A stretch of 64,000 bases of DNA from Boesenbergia rotunda (GCA_024364735.1 JAGFNQ010000884.1:213594-277593); one strand, 5' to 3'; counted from the first letter of the stretch, positions 33,903 to 46,758 are shown. A program made the numbers and translations. Notes: generated from the sequence alone by a model not told the origin.

Positions 33903-34375
33903 CTAGGGATGGAAACAGGCCAGGCTAGGCCAGGCCAAGCTTTTACCTTAACAGACCAGGCCTGTATAATAACAAATAGGCCTGAGCCTGACCTGTGGCC
34001 TGCTATAGGCTTTATTCTTGGCCTTAGCTTGACCTATTCAATAGCCTGGCCTAGCCTGTGGCCTGTTTACAAAGCCTATAATTTAATTTGATTATCCAAA
34101 ATACTTCTAATATATAAAATATAACAATTCAATTCGATTATCCAACATACTAATTTAACAAATTAGCTAAAGATACTTTTAATATATAAAATATGTATGT
34201 TATAGCTAAAACAGATTTGTGTTGTATTGGCAAGTAGGGTGGTAGATAAGGTCTTGCTTGATAGAAGTCCAAGATTCAAATCTCTATTTTGACAATATAT
34301 ATATAATATAATTTTAACAGACCCAGACCGGCCTGTCAGGCTTCATAGTCTTTATATTGGGCCTGGCCTAATAAT
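33903..34375. mobile_element. MITE-like element with GGCCTGGCC repeats, holding a SINE-like insert
   Basis: Starts TAGGGATGGAAAC, like hAT-type MITE ends, then carries repeated (A)GGCCTGGCCTA words at 33905-34085 and again at 34315-34375. Between them, at about 34205-34315, TTGGCAAGTAGGGTGG and AAGATTCAAATCTC stand about 40 bp apart, like decayed A and B boxes of a tRNA-derived SINE, followed by an AT-repeat tail. No matching right TIR is visible. Confidence 0.35.
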
Positions 34376-34379
34376 TGGT

Positions 34380-36107
34380 TAGGTTGGATTAGATCTTGTT
34401 TAGGGTTGGACTAAACCTAAGTTTGAACCAATTACGAAAATTGGTGCCTATCATCTAATTAGAGATAATTAGATGAAAAAGGTGATTGGGTCAACTCTGA
34501 TATGATTAAGGGATTTGTGTAACTACTTAATAGTTGTTTTGATAGCTAAATTATATCACTTGGTACAGGTCATTGACTCGGCTATTTTGGACTCCACTTG
34601 CAGCGAATATTGATTCAGACGGGGGTTCTTTTCTTTTACGATCTACTACATCGGAGGCGGGTATCTCTGACTCTGCTTTTAGATTAGTCATAGATATATG
34701 CTTGATATGCTTTGTTTAGCAAGAGTAATAGATTGTGATATAACTCTTCTATTTGTCATGCTGATACTGTTTATCCTATACCTGGCATGTGATACCTATA
34801 CCTTTAGGACTTAGGTTATGATGCATTATCTACGATCCATACATATTATGTTGATATAGGTAGACTAGATAGTGGATGCTATTTGACCAGTGTCATGCAT
34901 CATCGTGCACTGTGCATCACTGTCGATCAGGGACCCTCTTTGAGGGTGAGTCAAGTCGACAGTCATACTGACCTACCCATATGACCACTCATGGGTTAGT
35001 GGTTGACGGAGTATGGGGTAGTGTGCTATGTGCTGCTCCGCTCATGCACTCAGGGGTTAGTGAATCGGAGCGTGGTAGCAAGCAGAGGTCCCTCCTTGAG
35101 TAATCCATATACCAGGAGATGAGAGAGAGAGATGTCTCTCCCCTATTTATTTACATGGGGTAGGAGTAACACTCAGATAGAGATATCCTCCAGAGATGGC
35201 CTGGGGCTGATAGAGATATCGCCAGGATAGGTCATGGAGTAGGGGTGTTACACCGGCAGCATTCCGTCTACCCGATCACGCAGGAGCAATGATGGTAGGG
35301 TACGAATGGCAGTCACAGCCCTACGTCGGAGGGTGGCCTCCGCTCAACTTCCTCCCGTACATAGGTGACGATGTCTGACCGACGGCAGGGGTGACCATGT
35401 CATTGCACCTTGTGCATACGCATATTTTGCACTTACCTGTGCTTGCTATATTTGATTGCTGCATATGATTGACATGCACATACAGGAGACCTTTATGTCA
35501 GGGTTTTGGTGACACTGCTACAGTGGTTTGGTACTTCCTATTTCCTCTTCTTCAGTTGTACTTATTACTACCTGCACCTGTGTTATGTTGATAGTCTGTC
35601 ACACTATTGCTAACTTAGACTATCTTGCGTATATGATGAGATATCCGCTGAGTTCTGTGACTCATCTCATTAGCTTCTTGTTTTTATTTCAGGATGATTA
35701 TCTGGAGTGTGCCTGACAGCCTGTCCCAGTTCGCATACTCGTCGAGACGATTTCGAGATTTTCTTCTATTTTGTTGGTGGTACATGTTGGTACCATTTTC
35801 TATACTTTTATACTTTACATTTCCGTTGTTGTTTTTGTGTTGGGTTTTGTCATTTTATACGGCGGTATATTTGTATTTTTGTGAGCCGTGGTGACCTTTT
35901 GTGCATTGAGCTTTGTCGTAAGTCGTACTGGTACGCAACTTTTGTTTTCGTTGGCGTTTTCGTTTACTACAGTCGGTTGTTTCAGCCCTATAGGTTGTGG
36001 TACAATCGGCCGAGGTGATCGTAGAGGTTAGGGTTTTGGATTGTCCGCCGGGTCAAGAGAGTGGCAGTCCGGTCAGTATTGGACGGGCGGCTCCTCGGGG
36101 TGTGACA
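34380..36107 (+). repeat. Gypsy-type LTR fragment, plus orientation
   Basis: Ends GGGTGTGACA and is followed by an initiator-tRNA-Met-like primer site. Its middle (GCAGGGGTGACCATGTCATTGC near 35385) matches the reverse complement of the solo LTR at 47662-50333, so the two are relatives in opposite orientation. The left boundary is uncertain. Small ORFs here are not conserved coding. Confidence 0.55.
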
Positions 36108-36114
36108 ATTTATT

Positions 36115-36127
36115 TGATATCAGAGCC
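36115..36127 (+). other. Primer-binding-site-like sequence
   Basis: TGATATCAGAGCC eight bases after the LTR end; one change from the usual TGGTATCAGAGCC. Confidence 0.55.
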
Positions 36128-36696
36128 ATGAACCACATGATCTGCCCATTTCATTCCAAAAACCAACATCCTAAACAATAAGGTTCCAAGAACAAATGTT
36201 GATATAGGTTCCCGAAGAACCCTACAGATCAAAAGATCCGAAGGAACCCGAAGAACTCTACGGATCAGGGAAAAGGCTTACCTCGGATCACACACCCGAA
36301 CGCCTCTACTCAGATTGCTCAGGAAAAGAATCACCCAAACCGTCGTGCCCTAGATCTATCCCACACCTTCCCTTAACAAATCGAGAGGTGAAGGGTCGTC
36401 GGTGCCCATCTCACTCGTCTTGTTTGCGCTTCACTCGTCTGAGAGAAGAGGGAAGAGATCCGGCGATCAGTGGGGACGCGAAGGAGTCTCGGAGATGGCT
36501 TCGGCGGAATCGGAAAGGGTGAAGGAAAGGAGGAAGAAACGGAAAAGAAATCGGGATCTGCCGCAGGGGAGAAGAAATGGGGTTAATTAAAGGGTTGGTC
36601 TTTTGCGATTTGCCCCTCTAGTTTTTGGCATATTCGATGCAGGCCCTTAAGTTTAGGCAACTTTACTTCCTGGTCCCTCAATTTTCAGTATTTTAA
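36128..36696 (-). repeat. LTR start fragment, minus orientation
   Basis: Its right edge (CAGTATTTTAACA at 36696) and preceding low-coding text (GGTCCCTCAATTTT) match the right edges of the LTRs ending at 40449 and 50333. It also includes a 30-bp-scale repeat around GAACCCGAAGAAC near 36210-36270. How it came to abut the next LTR piece is not clear. Confidence 0.45.
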
Positions 36697-39600
36697 CATG
36701 ATACAAATGCACAAACAACCAAATAACAACGATGCAATGATATAAACAATAAGTACCAGAAACCAACCAGAAATCAATGAATATGCAACTAAACTACTAG
36801 GTAGGGTGTCTCTAATGCCAACAATCCTAGTGGTGTTTAATAAACATTTAAGTACTTGCGTACGAGCGGTACTTTACAGAATAGAAAATCAACGAGGGAC
36901 TGTACGGATATAAAATACGAATTAACTCAAAGATCAAACAAAGAATGTATCAACGGACGATATAAAATAATCAACAGCAAAGAACAAGGTCAACCATACC
37001 TATTTAGACATAACAAGTCATGCATTTAAGGTAAATGAACTACAAGAACATAAAGGAGAAGTACCCTCTTTTTATATAGAAGTTCGTAAACGAAGAGGAC
37101 CTTCCATGATCAACCAAACGAATCCAAATCAAGGTCTCGTATCAATGATAAAATTTAGCTAATTATAAAATTAATAAATTAGCTAAACAAAATACTAAAC
37201 ATGATTAAGATAAATCCTCACTATAATACCAACTTAATTATCTCACAAATAACAACGGGTTCCTTCTTAACCCAATTCATCCAAAATTAGGTTATTAGGT
37301 TAAATCCCAAAATCCCAATGAGACTAACATGACAACCAACTATACCAACCCAACAACTTCAATTTCCCCACTGTAACATCCATTAATCACTCTTACAAAT
37401 AATTTAATGCGTGAGTAGATGCATACTAATCCTAGACTACTTACCTGCACTGTTGCAAAACTACTTTCACTTACTCACAAGCTCAACAAGCATACTCCAG
37501 TGCTTGTCGATGAACCTACCAATAATACTACTGATGATATCGCCATTTACACCAATTCAAAAATCAAGAACTCATGAAAACATCAAAAACAGAGGAACCA
37601 AATTCCAAACAGTTTTATTTCGTTAATACATTGATAGTATTTAATAGAACATGATCAACTTAAAACCTCACGGTAAAAACAATCTATCCCAATCACAAAA
37701 CATATGCCTACTACATCCATCAAGGACCCAACTGTTGGGACCGGGTGCATGTTGACATGGATGCGGGTTCGTAATTTTAAAATTTATTACGTGCAGCGGA
37801 AGATTTAGCATAAATAATTTCCCAAATTATTTAACCACACATCTAAGCATGCAACCTTATATTGTGTAGACATGATCATACATTTAAGATTTTGAAGAAA
37901 GTAAACTAATTTACTTATTATCTCGCGTAACTCGAAGGAAGGGACGAGATCCAACCGTAAGCGTCCCTTAGAAGCTCCGCCTCTATTCGCGTCCACGCCG
38001 AGTTTTCTTCGGGATGACGTCGCAAAGCCACGAGTTTCGTGTCGACAAGAACTACTAGATTCTCCAAAGGCACGACAAGAATACCAAGAGCGAGATGAAA
38101 AACTAACCACCAAACGAAGAACGGAATCAAGATTCCGGGAGGAGGGAAGGAGTCGCGCCCGCTTCTTCTTCTTCTTCGGCTTCTTCTTGGTGGTGGAAGC
38201 TCACGGCAAAGGGGGAGGGCTCTAGGGCCGGCGGCACTAGAAGAGGGAGAGGGAGAGAAGGAGAAGGAGAGAGGCTAGGCAAGAATCCTTGATCTCTTGG
38301 ATTAATCTCCAAGCCTTGCCTTGGTTCCTTTATATAGTAGTCTCTCAATCGCCAAGTCTCCTTTTTATGAAATAAATTTTTATAAGAAATTTATCATATA
38401 AATTTTTCTATGAATTATTCCATCATGCCAAGTTTTTATCATAATTTAATTTATAATAAAAACAACCATGTCTCCCTTTTTATTATGGAATAAATTTTCA
38501 CAAGAAATTTATTATATAAATTTTTCTTATCATGGAAAAATCAATTCATAATTGATTTTATAAAATAAAATAAACTATTCAAAGTTTATTTTAATTTCCA
38601 TGAAAATAATAAACCAAACTTCGGTTTATAAAAATTTATATATATTATCCATAATTTTATAAAACAAACCACGCTCGGTTTATTTTATAATTTGAACCAA
38701 ACAATTTGGTTCTCCCCTTTTAATGTGGCCGGCCAAACAAAGAGGGTGGAGACCCTCTTTGGCTGGTCAAACCCAAGCCTATACCATACGAATTAAACTC
38801 ATTTAATTCGTCCAATAAGTCTTCAAAAGACTTAGCCATTTTATGCTTCCGATGCGTTTCTGAAAAATTCAGATTCGACTTATCTCTCTTGATCGGAAAA
38901 TCTAATTTTCAACTCGTTTTAAATCCCTCGGATTACTCGTAGTGCGTGTGACTAAATAGGCTTTCGATTTATGTTGGCCACCTATAATTAACCACTTATA
39001 GAACGATCATGAGTGGCACATCATGATCCCCAATTAATCGAAAGATCAACGGTTGACCTCAGAAATAATTCTGAAACCCTTCAGCAGCTATAATGAATCG
39101 TGCCCCATTCTCTTCACCATCTTATACCCACTTGGTTCAGGACACGGTCTATGTGTGTCAGTCCCCACTAGGCTGACTACGTCACACCTAGCCCAAGTAG
39201 TGTCTTTCTCATCCAACGGATTCTAATTACTCTCATGTTTCTGAGAGATTCATACTCTGAACATGTGATGCTCTGGCCAGAGGCTTCGAGTAACAATCCG
39301 ATGATAGGCCTTGGGTATACATCTCCTCGCAAGGAGTGGTGAATCCTTTGTAGGCTGTTCAAACATCTTCGGGCACTTCGGCTTATACCCAACCATCCTG
39401 GGTCCACACCTCCTTAGAGATGCTTGCTTAAGATGTCAAAGTATAAGTCTCCATGACCAAGATGACTTGAACACCGCAAGTCAAAGGAACATCGCACTTA
39501 AGCTGCAGTACGAACTTCATTGACATATCTATATGTAGATTACCATATGAAGTTTTACAGCCAGTCACTCCAATGAACTAGTTCCCTTAACTAGCATTCA

Positions 39601-40449
39601 TGTTTATCTCCGGACATCCCAATGTCTCCAGCCAGTGAGAATCAGCTGATTAGAGAATAACCCATGCTAGTCTCAACAGAATTGATAGTGTCCGTATTTA
39701 TCAATTCATCGACTAGGGACAATTTCAATACTTCACAATTGCACATGTAGAGATAATCACTAGTTGTGAATTCATCACAAATTCTCTCATGCTGTGAATT
39801 GTATTGCGGACATTCAGTAAATGAGTTTAAGATCTCAATCAAATACACAAACATGTATACTCAAATAGTGAATATTCATTTATTAAAATAAATGATTACA
39901 TTCATAAGGTGATTGCCTTAGGACACTTCTCTCACAATACTAACACCAACAAGATCCCTTACCTTAGACGATCACCAATCCAAAGCTATCGCAGATCGCA
40001 CAGAGAGAAAGGCGCACTGTGAGAAAGGAAGCTTTGTGGTGATTCGCGTGGAAGAGGAGAGAGAGTCACGGAGGGACAATGCGAGGGAGGAATCATGAGG
40101 AAGAGGCGCGATTAGGGCTTCAGCGTCGAGTGAGTGAGGAGAGCAAAACCGCAAGGACCGCGTGTAGGGGAGGTTGTGGTATCGGTAGAGGAAGAAGAAG
40201 AAGAAGATGAGAGGGGAAGGAGAAGAAGAATGGAGGTGCGACAGCGAGGAACTGATCACGCGTGCGGCGCTCGCTGGTTGCGGCGTTGGGGCAGAGACAC
40301 AGGGAGAGGAATGATTTCGGGAGAAATTTTAGGGTTTTTAAATAGTTTTGGCTTTTTGCAAAAAAAAGTCCTCCAAGTTTGTTTAATTCCAACTACACCC
40401 TTATGTTTCAAATTTTTCCATTTGACCCCTTAAATTTTGGTATTTAACA
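36697..40449 (-). repeat. Gypsy-type LTR copy, minus orientation, interrupted by a solo LTR
   Basis: 36703-37732 and 39951-40449 together follow the solo LTR at 48790-50333 (shared ACTACTAGGTAGGGT, AGTACT.GCGTAC.AGCGG and CTTTACAGAA blocks). Minus-strand TATA-like CTATATAAAAAG near 37075. The part equivalent to 47662-48790 is missing. A different solo LTR is inserted at 37733-39945. Confidence 0.6.
37733..39945 (-). mobile_element. Solo LTR (2213 bp) with CCAAC target duplication
   Basis: Starts TGTTGGGACC and ends TACTAACA, with CCAAC at 37728-37732 and 39946-39950. No genes inside. A minus-strand CTATATAAAGG at about 38325-38335 suggests transcription on the minus strand. Inserted in the LTR copy at 36697-40449. 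Confidence 0.82.
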
Positions 40450-41341
40450 TGACCTCTATTCTTATGATCTCACAGGCCAATCCTACCCTTTTTTAATTTC
40501 AAAGTAAACAGAGGATTTGTGTCTTGAGCCATTAGTTCTTATGATCTTTGTTCTTATGATATCATTGTTCTTATGATCTCACTTCATTTTTGAGCTATTA
40601 GTTCCATGTGGATTTGTGTCTTGCCCTAGAGGATTGTAAAACAGAGATAATGTTTTTTTTCATCTTCCTTTGAACTTTGTCGACTACGGCGAGATTAGAT
40701 TTGTAGGCATGAATCAAGAGAAACTTGGGTATATGATAATGTGTTTAAATGAATCTTCAAGTATTTATCCGTTTATTCTACTTTGTAACCTAGATCACTT
40801 ATATGCTTCAAATCTTTTGAATCATTTAAAAATTTTTGTAACAAGAGCTTTTTATTTTCTTCCTCTAATTCTGTATATCAAATCTTAAACAATTCAATTT
40901 ATTTAATTGTAAATATGTTTTTATCATTTTTAACAATTATGCAACCTCATTTTTAACAATTATGCAACTTCACTTAATAATTATGCAACCTAACTTAATT
41001 ACATATGGTTTAATCGTTGAATCATTTACATTCTGTTTTCTTCCTCTATTTTTTTTAAAAATCAATCATAAAGTAATATAATATAAAGCAGAAATATTAT
41101 ATTATATATAGATATTTTTATATTTTACCTAATTTATTAATAGGACTGATTTCATTACCAAAATAGGCTCATCTACTCTAACCTGCCTAACATGACTAAT
41201 CTAAACAAAACCCACCTAATAAGACCAATCTAATTAACCAAATCTCCTAGATTAGACTGCACAACTTGATTCACCCATCTAGCATGTGAGCTTAATCACT
41301 TTGCTAGTTGCCACCTTAATCACTTTGCTAGTTGAGAGGCA
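40450..41341 (+). other. CACTA interior, noncoding
   Basis: AT-rich with short local repeats (TTCTTATGATCT near 40520-40590; AACAATTATGCAAC near 40930-40990). No gene supported; probably 5' noncoding or intron sequence of the CACTA transposase gene. Confidence 0.45.
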
Positions 41342-41346
41342 CCATC

Positions 41347-42295
41347 TGTAAGTACCCCAGGTTGATTTTGATGTGGTCAATCGAGTCAAGTTAGGTCCTG
41401 GTGTTTTTAATCCATGTGTCTAAGTGTGCAGGAACTTAAGAGCGTAGGAAGTCGAGCAGAAGAAGCAGCGATCGAGAAGGATGACACGAAAAGGGAACCT
41501 ACGGGCTCGGTGCATCCGAGGGGCGCGGAGCTCTGCGGAAGAGTACGCCGGTGGAGCGAGAAGGACGCGCAAGATGTCCGAGGGACGAGAAGCTGGGAGG
41601 AAGGACACTCGAGCGACGAAAGGCCGGAGTCGGGTTCAGGTGAGCCTAACTCTGGTTGGCTAGAAATCACACTGAAGACTGGTCAACAGTTATTGACCTA
41701 AACCAGTCTCAGGCACCCATATGCATACAGGCGCCTGGGGTCTCGGGCGTCCGAGCACTAGGCGCCCGAGCACTCAGGCACCCCTATGCATACAGGCACC
41801 CGAGAGGCTATTTTATTAACAAAGCTAGTCATTTGCAATCGTTGCGCTGCGGATAACTCTCAGGCCATGTGTTAGACACCCTGGAGCACTCGGGCATCCC
41901 AGTACTACCACGTCAGCAAAGGATAAGTTTGTTCAAGGCTTTAAATAGATTCTTAGAGCTTAGTTTCAATTCACTCATTCAATTTAAGCATTAACAATCG
42001 AATTTTGTGTAGTTTTTCTTTCTTTTTCTGAGCTTTCCACGTGTAAGAGGCTTCTCCGCCCGAAGGAGTTTTATTCAGGAGAATCGAGCCACATTCCACC
42101 TTGGATTAGCAACCTCCCCGGTTGTAAACCAAGTAAAATCTGGTTGTCTCTTTCTTTATAGTTTGCTCAATATTTTTATGTTATTTATTTCTATTTGATC
42201 CAACTAACATCTTTGTTTAAAGATAAAAAAAAATATTTGAATTTTTATTTTCAGGGGCAATTCACCCCTCTCTTGCCGACTAATGATCACCGTCA
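41347..42295 (+). mobile_element. Solo Copia-type LTR (949 bp) with CCATC target duplication
   Basis: TGTAAGTACC...ATCACCGTCA with CCATC on both sides (41342-41346, 42296-42300). The end segment GCAATTCACCCCTCTCTTGCC is like that of SIRE-type LTRs and of Copia A and B. It carries GGCGCC/GGCGCCCGAG and CATATGCATACAGGC palindromic units near 41710-41810 and a TTTAAATAG TATA-like site near 41940. Confidence 0.75.
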
Positions 42296-42505
42296 CCATC
42301 AACTTTTTGTCAAATAGATGAATTAGATTATTTTATCCATTTACGTATTCTTGCTTTATTTACTTACTATGTTTTACTAATCATATAGCCACATTAGATT
42401 TATGAGACAAATTCTAAGACTTGTGTTTGTGTTAATATTTTGTTATATTATTTATAACTATTTTGAAGGTATTAGCTCATTGTTGGTTGATTAGTTATAA
42501 CAAGA

Positions 42506-45500
42506 ATGGACAATGAATGGATGTCAAAGGATAGACTATCACATGAATATGAAAATGGAGTAGAGTCTTTCTTACAATTTGTAATGGAAAACATTGACGA
42601 TTCGAATGCAATACCTTGCCCATGTGCAAAATGTGATAATCTAAAGAAGAAAAATATACAAACTATAAGGGCGCATATGTATTGTAACGATATAGATTTG
42701 ACATATCATACATGGATATGGCACAGCGAAAGATCAACGATAGGGAACTCACATAATGAAAGTGATCAAATACGCCAAATGAACAAAAATATGTTCATGA
42801 GGAACCAATAAATATGGTACATGCTGCATATGATAGTTATACTGAGAATTCAACCCAATTCAATAAGCTACTTGAAGATACCTAGAAACCTTTATATCCT
42901 GGATGCACTAAATTTACAAGGTTATCTGTAGTTGTGAAATTATTCAACTTGAAGGCCAAATATAGTTGGGGTGATAAAAGTTTCATTGACATACTCAGTT
43001 TGTTAGGAGAAATACTTCTAGATGACAATGAATTGTCTTTATCTTTGTATGATGCAAAGAAAAGCTTATGTGCATTAGGGATGGATTACGTGAAAATTCA
43101 TGTTTGCCCACATGATTGTATCTTATACCGAAAGGAGTATGGGGATTTAACCAATTTCCCTACTTGCGGGATGTCAAGGTGGAAATTAGGCCAAAAAAAT
43201 ACGATAAATGAGGAAGTTCCTGTAAAGGTTCTGTGGTACATCCTCCTATTCCAAGATTTCAAAGAATGTTTAGGAATAAAGAGATATCTAAGGAGCTGAC
43301 TTGGCATGCTGATAAAAGACTTTGTTATGGATATTTACGTTATCCGGCTGATCTATCATCATGGAAATTAGTTGATTGCAAGTGGCCAGATTTTGCTACT
43401 AAGGCAAGAAATCTCAGATTGACTATATCAGCTGATGGGATGAATCCCCATGGATTAATGAGTTCTACATATAGTTGTTGGCTAGTTTTAATAATTACTT
43501 ACAATCTTCCTCCATGGTTGTGTATTGAGAGAAAATTTATGATGCTCACATTATTAATTTTTGGTCCCAAACAGTCAGGAAATGATATTCATGTTTACTT
43601 AGCACCTCTAATTGATGACTTAAATTGCTTATGGGATATAGGTGTTGAAGCATATGATGCATATCGACAAGAAAAATTCTTGCTTAGGGCTATCTTACTA
43701 TGAACGATCAATGATTTTCCAACATATGGGAACATGTCAAGTTGTATTGTGAAAGGATATCATGCATGTCCTATTTGTGGTGAAGAAACCTATTCAACAA
43801 GGTTGAAGCATAGTAGGAAAATGTCATATATAGGTCATAGAAGGTTTTTACCTGCAACTCATCCTTATCGAAGGCAACGGAAGGCATTTAATGGGAACCA
43901 GGAGTTTAACCCTGCACCAAAACCATTAAGTGGCGATGATGTTTTTGAAAGAGTTGAAAGAATTAATTGTCATTGTGGAAAAATGAGTGGGAGGTTTTAG
44001 TCAAACAAGGACGAAGTAAAATCATGTTGGAAAGAAATCAATATTCTTTGAAGTTCAGTATTGAAAATATCTACACATTCCACATATTTTTGATGTGAAG
44101 CACATTGAAAAGAATGTCTGTGAAAGTCTTATCGGAACCTTACTTGACATTCCAGGAAAAACAAAAGATGGAGTAGCAACAAGATTAAATCATTTGGAAA
44201 TGAATGTCAGTACAGATTTGGCACCAAGGATGGGGGAGAAGAAAACATTTTTACCAGTGGCCTATTATACACTTAGTAAGGATGAGAAAAGAAAAATTTT
44301 GAATTCTTTGTTTGGAATACAAGTTCTATCATGTTACTCATCTAATGTTAAAAACCTCGTGTCGTTAAAGGACTTGAAACTTGTTGGCCTTAAGTCACAT
44401 GACTACCATGCTTTAATGCAATTATTGATTCCAGTGGCCATCCGTGGTGTCTTGCCCAAACATGTTAGAGACACTATCACTCACTTGTATTTCTTCTTCA
44501 GTGTGTTATGTAATAAAGTGATAGATGTCTCAAGGTTGGATGATATGCAAAGAGAGATTGTGACGATATTATGTTTACTTGAAAAGTATTTCCCCCTTTT
44601 ATTTTTTGATGTAATGATTTATTTAATGATTCATCTTGTGCGAGAGGAGAAATTGTGTGGACCTATTTGGTATAGGTACATGTACCCATTTGAAAGATAC
44701 ATGAAGATTTTGAAAGGTTATGTGCGAAATCGCATTCGACCTGAAGGGTGTATAGTTGAATGTTATATTACTGAAGAGGTTGTTGAATTTTGCTCAGACT
44801 ATCTGTGTAGTCTGCACACGATTGGGATCCCATCAAGTCATCGACAACTAGAACTTACTAAGCCTTTATCAGGTGCAGTAGTCCACTCTACTACTCATGA
44901 TGAGTTGAAGCAAGCACATAGTTACGTATTGGCAAATGATGTTGAGATTGATCTCTATATCGAGTAATGTATCCAACTTATTAATATTTTCATGTAGTTT
45001 GCTTATGTTCTATTGGTTTATTTATACATAATAATTTGATTAGGAAACACATAGCGTATTTGAATGCAAGATTTTCTCATAAGGCTAAGACCAAGAAGTG
45101 GTTACAAGATGAGCATAACAGAACATTTACTACCTGGTTGTGTGATCATGTAATTTCCTTTAGTATTATATATTGGCATACATTCATTATCATATTTATG
45201 CATAACTAAAAATTTATTACATAAAAAATATAGGTTACACATGTAGTTGACCATTCCACTGATCAAGTATTAGAAAGATTGAAGTGGATAGCACACGAAC
45301 CTAACATGCAAGTCTTAAAGTACTCTAGTTATTTGATTGATCGGGTTACTTATACTACTAAAGAGTGTGATGATATACGAGTTGTTCAAAACTCTAGAGT
45401 CAGCTTAGTTGCAAAGACAATGTAAGTTCCTAGTGCAAAGGATAAAAATCCTATTGTGTCAGATATAGTTTTTTATGGGGTTATAGAAGAAATATGGGTA

Positions 45501-45655
45501 GTTGATTACCATAAATTTCAAATTCCAATGTTCAAATGTACTTGGGTGGAGCATAATAACAGTATTAAAGTAGATGATCTTGGTTTCATGTTGGTAAATC
45601 TCAATAGACTTGGATTCAAATATGACGCTTTTATCTTGGCCAGTTAAGCAAAGCA
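42506..45655 (+). pseudogene. CACTA TNP2-type transposase
   Basis: 42506-42811: transposase-associated N-terminal domain (MDNEWMSKDRLSHEYENGV, CPCAKCDN). 42934-44000: TNP2/Transposase_21 with SWGDKSFIDILSLLGEILLDDN, LTISADGMNPHG, GPKQSGNDIHVYLAPLIDD and KGYHACPICGEET. 44095-44967: DUF4218-like C-terminal region (MKHIEKNVCESLIGTLLDI, YMYPFERYMKILKGYVRNR). 45053-45150 and 45236-45655: further exons ending in a DUF4216-like segment (VFYGVIEEIWVVDYHKFQ). Broken by a frameshift near 43250-43300, a stop at 43703 (TGG to TGA) and TAA stops where CAA is expected (KTM*VPS, LAS*AKQ). It cleaves CACTA ends in active relatives; dead here. Confidence 0.85.
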
Positions 45656-45686
45656 AGTATTTTAACTCTTTGCCCTTTAGAAATTG

Positions 45687-45897
45687 TTGACTCTATGGAA
45701 TCCTCTACAAAGCTTAATTGACTCTATGGAATCCTCTACAAAGCTTAAATCAAGTTTTGATGATTATGACACTTGCAAAGAGTAAGAGATTAGGACAACA
45801 TGGGACAATGGGGAAGGGTAAAGAAACAATTACTTATGCCATGGGAGAGAGTTGGGATGATAATATAGTGTTGGATTCTACAAACACCAAAACCGAT
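45687..45897 (+). repeat. Partial duplicate of the start of CACTA ORF2
   Basis: Matches 47098-47276 (TGGAATCCTCTACAAAGC, then GKGKETITYAMGESWDDN versus GNGKEIITYATGESWDGN). A 30-bp piece at its start is itself doubled. It is followed by unrelated sequence, so this copy is a dead duplicate. Confidence 0.75.
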
Positions 45898-46237
45898 TTC
45901 AATTGGGAATCCCTGCCCAATTTCAATCAGAGTACCACAATGACTATGATCACAAAAATTAAAATCCCTTTCTTAGAGCACCTTTTAAGTAAGATAGGAT
46001 CTTTCTAGTTGCTATCTAATGGTCATGACATGAATTTCTTGAAAACTTGTTGATGTCACTAACAACAAATAAGATGATGTTCGAGCAACTACCTATATCT
46101 CATTACAAAGGAGGATCACCATCACTGTTTAGTATTCAAGGTAGTTATCTCTACCTATACATAATTCCCTTCCGCCTATATATAATATTATTAAAGATGA
46201 AAAATTACAAATAGAAGTACTAATAATCAAGCTTATG

Positions 46238-46758
46238 CAGGTCTAATTTACTGGAAGTATAGAACATGCCCTTACAGTCGCAACTGGAGATGCAATTGTT
46301 TGTGCAGACTCTAACTTTCTTTTCATGTCCAAAATCTCGTTTGACAACCTAGAATTGATCATCTTGAGTTCTATAGTCTCACCTTCTAGATTTTACAACC
46401 TATTCAACTTCCTTTCGATCAGTGCAGTAACATCTATATTCTTCTACCCCATTTGTTTCAAAAAATAGATCTTTTGGTGAAGCACGACCAATGCCTCTTT
46501 TGCTTGATCTTGATCAATCTTCAACTTATGCTCCAGAAGTTTCATCTCAGTTCTTCCAGCCTCAAGCTCTTTCATCACACTTGAGTCCTCTTCCACTTGA
46601 GCTCGCAACTTCTGGTTCTCAGCCTGCAAAGAGTCAATCATTAACATGTACATCTTGGCCTCCATTGCACTGATCTTCAATCGATTCTCAAGCTCTTGAA
46701 CAACAACTCCTTGCTCTTTCACTACATGATAATCTAACAATTGGAGTTTGTAAACAAT
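46238..46758 (-). pseudogene. Captured host gene fragment, CHUP1/IPGA1-like coiled coil
   Basis: Minus strand from about 46758: QLLDYHVVKEQGVVVQELEN, RLKISAMEAKMYML, SLQAENQKLRAQVEED and MKELEAGRTEMKLLEHKLK, then RLSNEILDMKRKLESAQTIA near 46330. The order and spacing follow the coiled-coil region of plant CHLOROPLAST UNUSUAL POSITIONING 1 / INCREASED PETAL GROWTH ANISOTROPY 1-like proteins, which bind actin or microtubules. Two or three stops show it is not a gene now. It lies between TNP2 and ORF2 of the CACTA element, opposite to both, so I read it as host sequence picked up by the transposon. Confidence 0.7.

Noticed and set aside
36402..36590. Small Arg/Glu-rich ORF as a gene
   Set aside because: Part of the LTR start fragment; related LTRs have similarly composed but different sequence at this place.
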